DNA of 64,000 bases from the NCBI RefSeq assembly GCF_902459695.1, contig NZ_CABPRZ010000009.1:146976-210975 (forward strand). The letters are read 5' to 3'. The translations under genes were made by a program, and so were the position numbers. How positions within the stretch are numbered: position 1 is the first letter of the stretch; every line of letters begins with the position of its first letter. The stretch comes from Pandoraea terrae. GTDB lineage: Bacteria > Pseudomonadota > Gammaproteobacteria > Burkholderiales > Burkholderiaceae. The notes under the pieces are model-generated. The model was not told the DNA's origin. It saw only the letters and a program-made list of their open reading frames with translations, and ran no database searches. This document shows positions 38,777 to 47,897 of the stretch, one piece after another.

Positions 38777-39954
38777 GGATGACCGGTTCTGCCGGCCAGG
38801 AACCACGTGTGGAGCTCGCCCATGCCTTTCGCCGCAATCGTGCCGCGCTCCTCGAAGACGAAGGGATCGCCTAGCCTGCCGCGAGTGGCCTCGGTCACCT
38901 GCACGCGGCCGGCTACGCCTTGCGACTCCATCCGGCTTGCAAGGTTGACAGCCATTCCCCACAGGTCGTAGATGAACTTGCGCTTGCCGATCACGCCGGC
39001 CACGACCTCGCCACTGTTGATGCCGATACGCAATTGCAAGTTGCAGCGCCTGAGCTCGTTGAAGCGGGCCATCGCGTCGATCATGTCGAGCGCCATGTGC
39101 GCCGCCCGCACCGCATGGTCGGCCACCGGGACGGGCAGTCCCGCGGCCGCCATGTATGCATCTCCGATGGTCTTGATCTTCTCGAGGCCACGATTGTCGG
39201 CGATGATGTCGAAGTCGGTGAAGATCTCATTGAGAATCTCGACGATTTGCTCGGGGCCCATGCCGGCCGAAAAGCCGGTGAAGTCCACGAGATCCGCGAA
39301 CAATACCGACACCTCCGGGAAGCGGTCCGCAATGACTTCCGGGAAACCGTCGGCAATGCCATCGAGGTGAGCCTTCAATCGCTGCGCAATCGGATAGGGC
39401 AGCATGTTGAGCAGAAGCCGCTCGGAAACCTTCTGCTCGGCGACGACCTTGGCGTATAGACGCTTGAGCTCGTCGCTCTGGCGGCCAATCAGCTCTCGGC
39501 TTGCCTCCACTTCCCGCACCTTTTGCTCAAGCGCTTTGCTGTAGTTGCGCGACTCCCGGTGCAGCAGGCGGACCTCCAACATGTTGTGAACCCGCATCAG
39601 AACTTCGGCCAGATCGAACGGTTTGCTGACAAAGTCCTTCGCGCCGGTTTGCAGTGCGCGCAATTTGTGGGCCGGCTGAGCGGTGATCACAATGACCGGA
39701 AGATAGTTGTCCGCCTCGAGTTCCTTGAGGCTTTCCATCACCTGAAAACCATCGAGACCGGGCATCTGGAGATCGAGCAGGATCAGGTCGTAGCCATTTT
39801 GGCGGTGAAGCGCGTAAACCTCGGATGCATCCGTCGTAGACGCGACATGAGCATAGCCCGCCCGGTGCAGGATTTGCTCGAGCAGCAGGACATTGGCTTC
39901 CAGATCGTCGACGACCAGGATTTTGGCGTCGAGGATCGCTGAGGAATCGATCAT
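38773..39954 (-). CDS. Response-regulator adenylate cyclase (REC + class III cyclase)
   Basis: A 393-residue two-domain protein. A receiver domain (residues 10-130) has acidic residues D16-D17, phospho-acceptor D61 in LLDLQMPG and K111. A coiled coil (about 135-180, [20 protein letters not shown]) leads to a class III nucleotide cyclase domain (about 210-385). Metal aspartates D221 and D265 (IGDAYM) are present, with K261 as base-specifying residue, suggesting adenylate cyclase. It begins 28 bases after the hybrid kinase gene, so phosphorylation by that kinase probably controls cAMP production. Cytoplasmic. Confidence 0.93.
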   Translation of the reverse strand: MIDSSAILDAKILVVDDLEANVLLLEQILHRAGYAHVASTTDASEVYALHRQNGYDLILLDLQMPGLDGFQVMESLKELEADNYLPVIVITAQPAHKLRALQTGAKDFVSKPFDLAEVLMRVHNMLEVRLLHRESRNYSKALEQKVREVEASRELIGRQSDELKRLYAKVVAEQKVSERLLLNMLPYPIAQRLKAHLDGIADGFPEVIADRFPEVSVLFADLVDFTGFSAGMGPEQIVEILNEIFTDFDIIADNRGLEKIKTIGDAYMAAAGLPVPVADHAVRAAHMALDMIDAMARFNELRRCNLQLRIGINSGEVVAGVIGKRKFIYDLWGMAVNLASRMESQGVAGRVQVTEATRGRLGDPFVFEERGTIAAKGMGELHTWFLAGRTGHP

Positions 39955-39982
39955 GGTTTGAACCCTGGTTACCTGACTTGCG

Positions 39983-41566
39983 CTAATGCTTTCCTTCCGC
40001 AAACGCGATGGCTTCGGCAAGCGCGTGCATGAACTGGTCGATCTTGATCGGCTTGGTCAGATAGCGAAAAAAGCCCGCTTTCAAGCCCTTCTCGATGTCA
40101 CGCGGCATGGCATTCGCACTGAGCGCCACGACGGGAATTTCCGCCGTCGTGGGGTTCTTGCGCAAGATTTTCAGCGCTTCGATGCCGCTGATATCGGGCA
40201 GATTGATGTCCATCACGATCACCTGCGGTAGCGCCCTGCCCGCCAGTTCCACACCGAGTTGTCCCGTCACCGCACCGAGCATGCGCATGTCTGCGTGCCT
40301 GGCGATCAGTTGCTCGACCAGTTTCAGGTTAGCCGGGTTGTCCTCGACATAGAGCACGGTGACAGCACCGCTCTTGGTCACGCCCTCAGCTGACGGGGTG
40401 AGTTGTGCGTCAACCATCGCTGCAATTTCCGGGGCGGGCGCCGTATCGAGTTCAATCCAGAAGACACTCCCCTTCCCGACGGTACTTTCAACACCTATGG
40501 TGCCACCCATCAATTCTGTTAGCCGCTTGGCCACCACCAGGCCTATCCCCGTGCCCTCCTCGGCGCCTGCGTCCTGTCCCAGGCGATTGAATGGCTGGAA
40601 GAGTTGGGCCAACTGGTCCGGCGACAAGCCCGGGCCGGTGTCGCTGACGCTGACGCGAACCCGGTCCGGTACGCGCGTGCTGTAATCAACGTCGACCGCG
40701 CCCGACGGGCAGTTGTATTTGATTGCGTTCGAGAGCAGATTGATCAGGATTTGCTTGAAGCGCGTTCGGTCGGCATGGACATGACAGAGCGGCTCGACAT
40801 GTGGAAATCTCACACGAATGCCCCGTTGCTGCGCCTGTGGCTCGATCATGGATTGGCATTCGTGCAAGGCATCAATCAACGATACGGGTTCGGGCGACAT
40901 CGATACTTGCCCGGATTCGATCTTCGCCAGATCCAGCACTTCGTTGATCAACTCGAGCAGATGCCATCCTGCACGCAGAATCTGATCGATGCTCGTCTGT
41001 TGTGAGGGCGTAGGAGGCGGCGAATCGGACGCCATGAGTTGCGCGAAGCCCAGAATGGCATTGAGTGGGCTACGCAACTCGTGGCTCATACTGGAAAGAA
41101 AATCCGACTTGGCGCGGTTGGCGCTCTCCGCCGCGGCCCGGGCCTGCTTCTGATCTTCGATATCGGTCTCGGTGCCAAACCACTTGACGACTTTTCCATC
41201 GCGATCCTTAAAGGGTAAGGCGCGACAAAGAAACCATCGATAGGCGCCATCGGAGGCTCGTCTGAAACGATATTCCATTTCAAATTCGTTGCCATTCTCG
41301 ATGGACCGCCTCCAGAAGTCGACGGCGGTTTGCAAATCGTCCGGGTGAATAAAGCGTTCCCAGCCCAAAGTCTGGAGTTGCTCGAGCGTGGCTCCGCCAT
41401 AGGAAAGCCCACGTTGGTTGACATAGTCGATCCAACCGTCCGGATTGGCTATCCACATGATTTGGGGGACGGCGTCAGCGAATGCCCTGAAACCCCGTTC
41501 CCCCTCGAGCGCTTCGGCCACTCCAGAAGGAAGTTGCGCAGACGGATGTGCATGGTGCTTTCGCAT
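39983..41566 (-). CDS. PAS hybrid sensor histidine kinase
   Basis: A 527-residue soluble kinase with no membrane segment. PAS domain at about residues 25-140 (PQIMWIANPDGWIDYVNQRG), dimerisation domain with phospho-acceptor H162 in SSMSHELRSPLNAILG, ATPase domain about 270-395 (NLLSNAIKY; DTGPGLSPDQL; GTGIGLVVAKRL), then a C-terminal receiver with VIVMDINLPD. The frame is open further upstream to 41737, but the ATG at 41566 lies closest to the first domain. A start at 41611 is possible. Next gene downstream is the receiver-cyclase, its probable partner. Confidence 0.92.
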   Translation of the reverse strand: MRKHHAHPSAQLPSGVAEALEGERGFRAFADAVPQIMWIANPDGWIDYVNQRGLSYGGATLEQLQTLGWERFIHPDDLQTAVDFWRRSIENGNEFEMEYRFRRASDGAYRWFLCRALPFKDRDGKVVKWFGTETDIEDQKQARAAAESANRAKSDFLSSMSHELRSPLNAILGFAQLMASDSPPPTPSQQTSIDQILRAGWHLLELINEVLDLAKIESGQVSMSPEPVSLIDALHECQSMIEPQAQQRGIRVRFPHVEPLCHVHADRTRFKQILINLLSNAIKYNCPSGAVDVDYSTRVPDRVRVSVSDTGPGLSPDQLAQLFQPFNRLGQDAGAEEGTGIGLVVAKRLTELMGGTIGVESTVGKGSVFWIELDTAPAPEIAAMVDAQLTPSAEGVTKSGAVTVLYVEDNPANLKLVEQLIARHADMRMLGAVTGQLGVELAGRALPQVIVMDINLPDISGIEALKILRKNPTTAEIPVVALSANAMPRDIEKGLKAGFFRYLTKPIKIDQFMHALAEAIAFAEGKH

Positions 41567-41643
41567 GATCTGTTCCCGGACCGAGCATGAATGCACCTTC
41601 AGTGTAGACATTCGCGAACGGGTCTGTCCACCCATGGCCCGCT

Positions 41644-42552
41644 TTACGGTGCCCCAGGATCGACATCGCACATCAGCCGCATCAACTGCTCGCGCAGCCA
41701 CTGATTGCCCTGATCCCGATCGACGCTGCGATGCCAATAACAGTAATATTCAAGGTCAGGCAACTCGAACGGCAGTTCGAGAATACGCGCCGGATAGCGC
41801 TGAAGCAGCCGGACCGGCGCCGTCAGTGCGAGATCGCCGCGCATCGCGATCAGCGGCGCGACCATGTAGTGCTGGACGCGCATCTGGATGCTGCGGCGCT
41901 GCCCGAGACGCGCCAGCTCCGCGTCGACGTAGCCGCTACCCTCGCGGCGGCTCGACACATGGATGTGCCCCATCGCGAGATAGTCGGCCATCGACAGGAT
42001 ATTGCCCTTGAACGGATGGTCGTGGCGGATCATGCATGCGTAGCGGTCGCGCACTAGCGGCGCCTGATGTAGATGAGCATCGTCGATCAGTGGTGCGTCG
42101 ATCGCGATGTCGACGGAGCCGTTGGCAAGCGCGGTCGGCACCTCGCGGCGATCCGTGTAGTAGCTGCGCACATGCATGCCGGGCGCATGCCGTTGCAGCA
42201 GCTCGCCGAGCGCCGGCAGCAGAAGCGCCTCGGTCAGATCGCTCATGCTCAGCCGGAACACGCGCCCGGACGACGCGGGATCGAACACATCCCCTTCGTG
42301 CACGCTGGAATCGAGCATCTGCAGCGCCTCGCGCACGCGGCCGATGATGTTCTCCGCCATCGGCGTCGGCATCATCCCCGCCGGCGTGCTCACGAACAGC
42401 GGGTCGTTCAGGGTTCTGCGCAACCGCGCGAGCGCATTGCTGACGGCCGGCTGCGTGATGTTCAGCACTTCGGCCGCGCGCGTCAGGTTGCGCTTGTTGT
42501 ATATCGCCTCGAATACGACAAACAGATTCAGATCAAGCTTCGATAAGCGCAT
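41644..42552 (-). CDS. LysR-family regulator (NodD-like)
   Basis: A 302-residue LysR protein beginning MRLSKLDLNLFVVFEAIYNK. The helix-turn-helix reads LTRAAEVLNITQPAVSNALA (about residues 23-42), and the effector domain spans 90-290. The subfamily is the NodD/LinR-like branch that often governs catabolism. It is 117 bases downstream of the ACAD10/11-like gene on the same strand and may control that operon, but it is not divergent from it. Confidence 0.88.
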   Translation of the reverse strand: MRLSKLDLNLFVVFEAIYNKRNLTRAAEVLNITQPAVSNALARLRRTLNDPLFVSTPAGMMPTPMAENIIGRVREALQMLDSSVHEGDVFDPASSGRVFRLSMSDLTEALLLPALGELLQRHAPGMHVRSYYTDRREVPTALANGSVDIAIDAPLIDDAHLHQAPLVRDRYACMIRHDHPFKGNILSMADYLAMGHIHVSSRREGSGYVDAELARLGQRRSIQMRVQHYMVAPLIAMRGDLALTAPVRLLQRYPARILELPFELPDLEYYCYWHRSVDRDQGNQWLREQLMRLMCDVDPGAP

Positions 42553-42669
42553 TGCGGTGCCTCCTTGCCGGCATCTTAACGCGCATGCCGGTCAGGCGGC
42601 TACGCCGGGCCGCGACGTCGCGTTTGCCGCAGCCCGCATTCGCCGCCGCGGTGGCGGCGAATGCAACCA

Positions 42670-43914
42670 TCAGGACCGCGGTGGCACGGTCAGATAAGGC
42701 GCGGTCGAACCGGGCGTGCTGTCCTTGATCTCCATCCGCGCGATCGCCTGCAGGTGCACCTCGTCCGGGCCATCCGCGTAGCGCAGCGCGCGGCCCCACG
42801 TCCAGTGGTCGGCGAGCGGTGTGTCGGGGCTGATACCCATCGCGCCGAACACCTGCATCGCGCGGTCACAGACATTCGTATGCACTGTCGGCACGATTGC
42901 CTTGATCATCGATATCTCCTTGCGTGCAGCCTTCGCGCCAACATTGTCGATCATCCACGCCGCCTTCAGCACAAGCAGGCGCGCCTGCTCGATTTCGATC
43001 CGCGAGCGGGCGATCCACTCGCCGACGGTACCGTGCTGATTCAGAGGTTTGCCGAACGTCTGACGCGACTGCGCGCGGTCGACCATCAGTTCCAGCGCCA
43101 GCTCCGCCGCGCCGATAGAACGCATGCAGTGATGGATCCGCCCCGGCCCGAGGCGCGCCTGAGCAAGCGCGAACCCGCTGCCCTCCTCGCCGAGCAGGTT
43201 GCGTGCCGGCACGCGCACGTTGTCGAACGTGATTTCGCAATGCCCTTCGGGCGCGAAGTGGTTGAGCACGGTGATGTTGCGCACGATCGTCACGCCCGGC
43301 GTGTCGCGCGGCACGAGGATCATGCTCTGCTGCTGGTGCGACGCCGCATCCGGGTCGGTCTTGCCCATCACGATGAAGATCTTGCAGTCCGGATGTGAGG
43401 CGTTGGTGATGAACCACTTGCGGCCGTTGATCACATAATCGCCGCCGTCGCGCTCGATGCGCGTCGTGATGTTCGTCGCGTCCGACGACGCCACGTCCGG
43501 CTCCGTCATCGCGAACGCCGAACGGATCTCGCCGCGCAGCAGCGGCATCAGCCACTGCTCGCGCTGCTCGGGCGTCGCGAACATGTGCAGCAGCTCCATG
43601 TTGCCCGTGTCCGGCGCATTGCAGTTGAACACTTCCGACGCCCACGACACGCGCCCCATGATCTCGGCAAGGGGCGCGTATTCGAGGTTCGTGAGGCGCG
43701 TGCCGGGCTCGTCATCCTTCAAATGCGGCAGGAAGAGATTCCAGAGCCCCTCCGCTTTCGCGCGCGCCTTCAAGGCTTCCATGAACGACACCGGATAGCG
43801 GCCGGCGTGAACCTCCTCGTGCCATTGGCGGATGCGCGGCACGATATGCTCGTCCATGAACGCGCGCACGCGGCGGCGTAGATCTTCCACTTTCGGGGTA
43901 TAGGCAAAATCCAT
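42670..43914 (-). CDS. Acyl-CoA dehydrogenase, ACAD10/ACAD11-like
   Basis: A 414-residue flavoenzyme. SAFAMTEPDVASSDATNITT (about residues 132-151), RKWFITNASHPDCKIFIVMG, HQQQSMILVPRDTPGV and GPGRIHHCMRSIGAAELALE are close to the pattern of the ACAD10/11 class. RYADGPDEVHLQAIARME ends the domain. In its operon lies an APH-type kinase, the other half of eukaryotic ACAD10/11, which points to 4-hydroxyacyl-CoA turnover. That link is family knowledge plus inference. It follows the SDR gene by 37 bases. Confidence 0.94.
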   Translation of the reverse strand: MDFAYTPKVEDLRRRVRAFMDEHIVPRIRQWHEEVHAGRYPVSFMEALKARAKAEGLWNLFLPHLKDDEPGTRLTNLEYAPLAEIMGRVSWASEVFNCNAPDTGNMELLHMFATPEQREQWLMPLLRGEIRSAFAMTEPDVASSDATNITTRIERDGGDYVINGRKWFITNASHPDCKIFIVMGKTDPDAASHQQQSMILVPRDTPGVTIVRNITVLNHFAPEGHCEITFDNVRVPARNLLGEEGSGFALAQARLGPGRIHHCMRSIGAAELALELMVDRAQSRQTFGKPLNQHGTVGEWIARSRIEIEQARLLVLKAAWMIDNVGAKAARKEISMIKAIVPTVHTNVCDRAMQVFGAMGISPDTPLADHWTWGRALRYADGPDEVHLQAIARMEIKDSTPGSTAPYLTVPPRS

Positions 43915-43951
43915 GATTGTTTCCTCGGTTCCGTTCGTCTTCTTCGCGGTC

Positions 43952-44716
43952 TCAGATCGTCAGGCCGCCGTCCACGACGATGCATTCGCCGTTCGTATAG
44001 CTCGATGCATCCGACACGAGATAGAGCACGGTGCCGGCCATCTCGCGCGGCTCGGCGTGGCGACGCAGCGGGATCTTGGCCATCCAGGCTTCGTGAATCG
44101 CCGGATCCTCGAACAGCGCGCCCGCGAATTTGGTTTTTGTGAGGCCCGGCAGCAGCGCGTTCACGCGGATGCCGAACGGCCCGCACTCCTTCGCGAATGC
44201 CTTCGTCATGTTGACGACCGCGGCCTTCGTGATCGAATAGATGCCCTGCTTATCGCCGGGCTGCAGCGCGTTCACCGATGCGGTGTTGACGATCGCGCCG
44301 CCGCCCTGCGCCTTCATCATCCTGCCCGCCTCGACCGACATGAAGAAGTAGCCGCGGACGTTCACTTCGACGGTCTTTTCGTAAGCTGCGAGATCGGTAT
44401 CGAGGATGTGGCCGAAGTACGGGTTCGCGGCCGCGTTGTTGACGAGGATGTCGAGACGCCCATGCTTGCCGCGGATCTGCTCGAACGCGGCGGCGATGTC
44501 CTCCATCCGGCCGACGTGGCATGCGAGCGCCTCGGCACGGCCGCCGGCCTTGACGATCTCGTCGGCGACCGCCTGACAGTCGTCGAGCTTGCGGCTCGAC
44601 ACGATCACGTATGCGCCCTGCTCCGCGAGCAGTTTTGCGATTTCCTCGCCGATCCCGCGGCTCGCGCCGGTCACGAGCGCGATCTTCCCCGACAGATCGA
44701 ACAGATTCGTTGCCAT
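43952..44716 (-). CDS. Short-chain dehydrogenase/reductase
   Basis: A 254-residue SDR with cofactor motif TGASRGIG (16-23), NNAAAN (93-98), and catalytic S147, Y160 and K164 (YSITK). C-terminal SSYTNGECIVVDGGLTI is standard for the family. GGAGGAG lies eight bases before the ATG at 44716. It sits between the APH kinase and the acyl-CoA dehydrogenase and likely oxidises a hydroxyacyl intermediate of the same pathway. The substrate is unknown. Confidence 0.92.
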   Translation of the reverse strand: MATNLFDLSGKIALVTGASRGIGEEIAKLLAEQGAYVIVSSRKLDDCQAVADEIVKAGGRAEALACHVGRMEDIAAAFEQIRGKHGRLDILVNNAAANPYFGHILDTDLAAYEKTVEVNVRGYFFMSVEAGRMMKAQGGGAIVNTASVNALQPGDKQGIYSITKAAVVNMTKAFAKECGPFGIRVNALLPGLTKTKFAGALFEDPAIHEAWMAKIPLRRHAEPREMAGTVLYLVSDASSYTNGECIVVDGGLTI

Positions 44717-44762
44717 GCTTGGCTCCTCCATTTGTGTGTGCGGCACATGCCGCTTCAAGTTC

Positions 44763-45794
44763 TCAGCGATGCGTGTCGATCACGCGCACGGCCTCTTCGG
44801 CCAGCGGCCCCGCCATTGCGCCGACGCGCAGCGCCGCCGCGCTCGACGCGTTGCCCTTCAGCGCGCGAGACTTCACGCCCTGCGCGATCGCCGCGAGCCG
44901 GAAGAAGCTGAACGCGAGATAGAAGTGCCAGTCGCGGATCGGTTCGATCCCGCGCAGCTCGCAATAGCGCGCGACAATCTCCGTTTCCTGCGGCACGCCG
45001 AGCGCGCCCCGGTCCTGGCCCGCGAGCCCCGGGATGTAGCCGTCCGACGGCAGCCGCAGGCACATGCAGAAATACGCGAGATCGGCGAGCGGATTGCCTA
45101 GCGTGGAGAGTTCCCAATCGAGTACGGCCTTCACGCGGTAGCTGTCGCGCTCGAACATCACGTTATCGAGCCGGAAGTCGCCGTGCACGATCGTCGGCCT
45201 GCCCGCGTCGGCGGGACACGCGTTCGGCAACCAGGCGATCAGCGCCTCCATCGCGTCGAGGCGCTCCGTTTCCGCCGCGCGGTACTGTTTCGTCCACACG
45301 CCGATCTGCCGCTCGAAATAGTTGCCGGGCCGGCCGTAGTCGGTGAGGCCTACTGCGTCAACGTCGACGTCATGCAGCGCGGCCATCGTCTGAAGCACCG
45401 CGTCGTAACAGACCGCGCGGTCCGGCCGCGGCAGATCGGGAAACGCGGGATTCCAGAAGATCCGTCCATCCTCGAAGCTCATCACGTAGAACATGCTGCC
45501 GATCACGCCGCGGTCCTCGCACAGGTGATACGGTCGCGCGACCGGCACCCGGGTCCCCGACAACGCGGTCAGGATCCGGAATTCGCGATCCACCGCATGC
45601 GCGGACTTCAGCAGTTCCCCCGGCGGCTGCCGCCTCAGCACATAGAGGCCGGTGTGCGCCTTCAGCAGAAAGGTGGGATTCGACTGGCCGCCCGCAAATT
45701 TCTCCGCGTCGACGGGCCCTTCGAAACCGGGCATATGGTCTTCCAGATAGCGCGCCAGCCTGGCGACATCGAGTTGCTGCGGTGTATTCGTCAT
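44763..45794 (-). CDS. APH-family phosphotransferase (ACAD10/11 kinase-half, LvaA-like)
   Basis: A 343-residue aminoglycoside-phosphotransferase-fold kinase. The catalytic loop is HGDFRLDN (204-211) and the metal aspartate is in VLDWELSTLGNPLADLAYF (226). The N lobe has GGQSNPTFLLKA and YVLRRQPPG. This branch is known from ACAD10/11 and from levulinate catabolism (LvaA), where it phosphorylates 4-hydroxyacyl-CoA, and it is not an antibiotic-resistance enzyme. Co-transcribed with SDR and acyl-CoA dehydrogenase genes downstream. I start at the ATG at 45794 because the frame above overlaps the phosphatase gene. Confidence 0.9.
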   Translation of the reverse strand: MTNTPQQLDVARLARYLEDHMPGFEGPVDAEKFAGGQSNPTFLLKAHTGLYVLRRQPPGELLKSAHAVDREFRILTALSGTRVPVARPYHLCEDRGVIGSMFYVMSFEDGRIFWNPAFPDLPRPDRAVCYDAVLQTMAALHDVDVDAVGLTDYGRPGNYFERQIGVWTKQYRAAETERLDAMEALIAWLPNACPADAGRPTIVHGDFRLDNVMFERDSYRVKAVLDWELSTLGNPLADLAYFCMCLRLPSDGYIPGLAGQDRGALGVPQETEIVARYCELRGIEPIRDWHFYLAFSFFRLAAIAQGVKSRALKGNASSAAALRVGAMAGPLAEEAVRVIDTHR

Positions 45795-45819
45795 TGTCCC
45801 GATCGTTCCGTTTCGTGGG

Positions 45820-46494
45820 TCAACCGTAGGTCCTGAATGCCTGCCGTTCCGGATCGTCCAGGTGCGGGATGCCGTTGAACGAAGCCAGATGGAACGCATC
45901 GGCGTTGAAGAAATACTGCGAGATGGCGCTGTTGCGGATCTGCAGGTTCAGCGCGATCGCACTCGAGGCCGGCGCCGCGAGCACCTGCTGCACGGTGGTG
46001 GCGATCGGACCGCCCGAGCTCACCGCGAGCACGCGCTGCCCGCCGCCTTGCCGGATCGCGGCGCGAGCGTCGGCGACGCGCTGCTGGAACTGCGCCCACG
46101 TCTCGGGGACGGGGCCGCGAAGCCTGTCTTCCGACCACAAATGCAACACCTGCCTGAGTGCCCGAAAGTGATCCCGCATCGATCCGGCGGCGAGCCGCGC
46201 GATCTCCGGATAGTTGTCACCGGCGATGGCGATCAGCCCGTCGAAGTCGTATTCGTTCAGGCCCGGGTGTCGATCGTAGCGGACGTCCTCCCGGCCCATC
46301 CCGCGCAGGATCGCGTCGACCGTCTGCGCATGCCGGCACTGCGTGCCGCAAATCACGCGATCGAACGCGGTGCCCTGCCGCGCGAAGTATTCGCCGAGCC
46401 AGACGCCTTGCTGCTCACCGAGCGTGGAGAGCTGATCGTAATTCTTCGTGCCAAACGACGCCTGTCCGTGCCGCACCAAATAGAGTTCAGCCAT
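45820..46494 (-). CDS. Histidine phosphatase family protein
   Basis: A 224-residue phosphoglycerate-mutase-like phosphatase. It has the catalytic RHG at residues 8-10 (LVRHGQASFG), the second arginine in CGTQCRHAQT, the glutamate in LNEYDFDG and the second histidine position replaced in the VSSGGPIATT loop, where the usual motif has GH or SHG. The missing second histidine is worth note and may mean low activity. First gene of the operon with the APH kinase, so it may act on a phosphorylated intermediate. Confidence 0.87.
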   Translation of the reverse strand: MAELYLVRHGQASFGTKNYDQLSTLGEQQGVWLGEYFARQGTAFDRVICGTQCRHAQTVDAILRGMGREDVRYDRHPGLNEYDFDGLIAIAGDNYPEIARLAAGSMRDHFRALRQVLHLWSEDRLRGPVPETWAQFQQRVADARAAIRQGGGQRVLAVSSGGPIATTVQQVLAAPASSAIALNLQIRNSAISQYFFNADAFHLASFNGIPHLDDPERQAFRTYG

Positions 46495-46584
46495 CGCATG
46501 CTCACCAAATCAGATGTATTCAGCATAGCGGCCGCACACTCATTTTTGAAATTTATTTCTTGAATCCCACGGCATTCATCACGT

Positions 46585-46603
46585 GAATTGCCGATGCATC
46601 CGG
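46585..46603 (-). repeat. Leader-type repeat, copy 1 (partial)
   Basis: Minus strand reads GGATGCATCGGCAATTC, about 90 bases upstream of the phosphatase start. It matches the first half of the repeat found ahead of acd2 (54994-55021) and etfB (49760-49791). Confidence 0.5.
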
Positions 46604-46608
46604 CCGCC

Positions 46609-46800
46609 TCAATTGAATAGCGGCTTGCGCTTCTCGACAAAAGCCGGCAACCGCACCGCGCACGCTGGCGATTACCGGGTTTTCATGCGTCGGATCCAGA
46701 TGATCGATTCGTGCGCGTGCGCGATGAACCGCTCAAACAGCCGGCGACGCTCGCCGGGAGCCTCGTCAAGGATAGCGTGATCTTCCTCATCTCAAACAGC
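46609..46800 (-). pseudogene. Enoyl-CoA hydratase remnant
   Basis: Minus-strand pieces in different frames read ERFIAHAHESIIWIRRMK, then NPVIASVRGAVAGF after a frameshift at about 46686, then AFVEKRKPLFN and a stop at 46609. These are the mid-domain and the C-terminal end of a crotonase, with the 150 or so residues between them (including the second catalytic glutamate) deleted. The start is lost too. It lies between the nitronate-monooxygenase-like gene and the phosphatase gene and shows that an enoyl-CoA hydratase once belonged to this gene set. Confidence 0.7.
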
Positions 46801-46827
46801 CTGGCTGGTGTTTCGTCGGTCCTCCCA

Positions 46828-47802
46828 CTAGGCGACGATACGCACCAGGCGACCGCGGATGATCTCTGTCGCTTCGCTCACGATGCGGTCGATGAGTTCC
46901 TTGACCGTCGGGACGTCGTGGATCAAGCCAACGACCATACCGCATGACCATGCCCCCGCATCGAGGGCGCCTTCCTTCATGACGCGTGGATATACGCCGG
47001 CAACTTCGTCGACGATGTCCTCGAACCTGATGTCGGTGCCGAGCAGGCGTTCCTTCTCCAGCAGACGGTCCACTGCGGCATTGCGCAGCACACGCTCGGT
47101 GTTGCGCAGTGGACGCATCACCAAGCGCGTATCCAGTTCGGTGGCGGCGACGATCGCCTGCTTGACGTTCTGATGCACCGGCGCCTCCCGAGTCGCAATG
47201 AAGCGGGTGCCCATATTGATGCCATCGGCGCCAAGCGAGAGCGCTGCGGCCAACGACCGGCCGTCAGCCATGCCGCCGGAGGCCACGAATGGAATCTTGA
47301 GCGCGCCGGCAGCGCGTGGCAGCAAAATGAAGTTGGGGACGTCGTCCTCTCCCGGGTGGCCGCCGCATTCGAACCCATCGACGCTGACAGCATCGCAACC
47401 GATGGATTCGGCCTTTAGCGCATGACGAACCGACGTGCACTTGTGGATCACCTTGACGCCCGCCTCCTTTAGCGCGGCCACGTATCGCTGCGGGTTGTTG
47501 CCGGCCGTTTCTACAACTTTGACCCTGCCTTCGACGATGGCGCGGATATAACCGGGATAGTCGGGGGGATTGACAGTCGGCAGGAAGGTCAGGTTCACAC
47601 CGAACGGCTTGTCGGTCATCTCGCGGCAGCGCCGAATTTCGGCAGCCAGGTCATCCGGGGTTCGCTGGGTGAGGCCCGTGATGATGCCGAGGCCACCTGC
47701 GTTGGAAACGGCCGCTGCCAGCTCGGCGAACCCGACGTGATGCATGCCCCCTTGAATGATCGGATATTCGATGCTGAAGAGCTCGGTGATCTTGGTTTTC
47801 AT
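46828..47802 (-). CDS. Nitronate monooxygenase / 2-nitropropane dioxygenase-like flavoprotein
   Basis: A 324-residue FMN TIM-barrel protein. Motifs: YPIIQGGMHHVGFAELAAAV (residues 13-32), DAVSVDGFECGGHPGEDDVP (near 137-156), FVASGGMADGRSLAAALSLG and GADGINMGTRFIATREAPVH. The family oxidises nitronates. Many members next to beta-oxidation genes have other, unclear roles, such as enoyl-type reductases. Located downstream of etfBA on the same strand with a 95-base gap. Confidence 0.88.
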   Translation of the reverse strand: MKTKITELFSIEYPIIQGGMHHVGFAELAAAVSNAGGLGIITGLTQRTPDDLAAEIRRCREMTDKPFGVNLTFLPTVNPPDYPGYIRAIVEGRVKVVETAGNNPQRYVAALKEAGVKVIHKCTSVRHALKAESIGCDAVSVDGFECGGHPGEDDVPNFILLPRAAGALKIPFVASGGMADGRSLAAALSLGADGINMGTRFIATREAPVHQNVKQAIVAATELDTRLVMRPLRNTERVLRNAAVDRLLEKERLLGTDIRFEDIVDEVAGVYPRVMKEGALDAGAWSCGMVVGLIHDVPTVKELIDRIVSEATEIIRGRLVRIVA

Positions 47803-47897
47803 GGTGTGTGTCGTTTGCGTTGATTACGCGATCCCCCTGATGCCCGCTCGTCGGTTACGCGCCGTCGATTGGCGGTGTACCAGGACCGGGTATTCGA

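Noticed and set aside
44763..45794. Aminoglycoside-resistance phosphotransferase
   Set aside because: The fold is APH, but the sequence type and the acyl-CoA dehydrogenase/SDR neighbours point to the ACAD10/11-like metabolic kinase.
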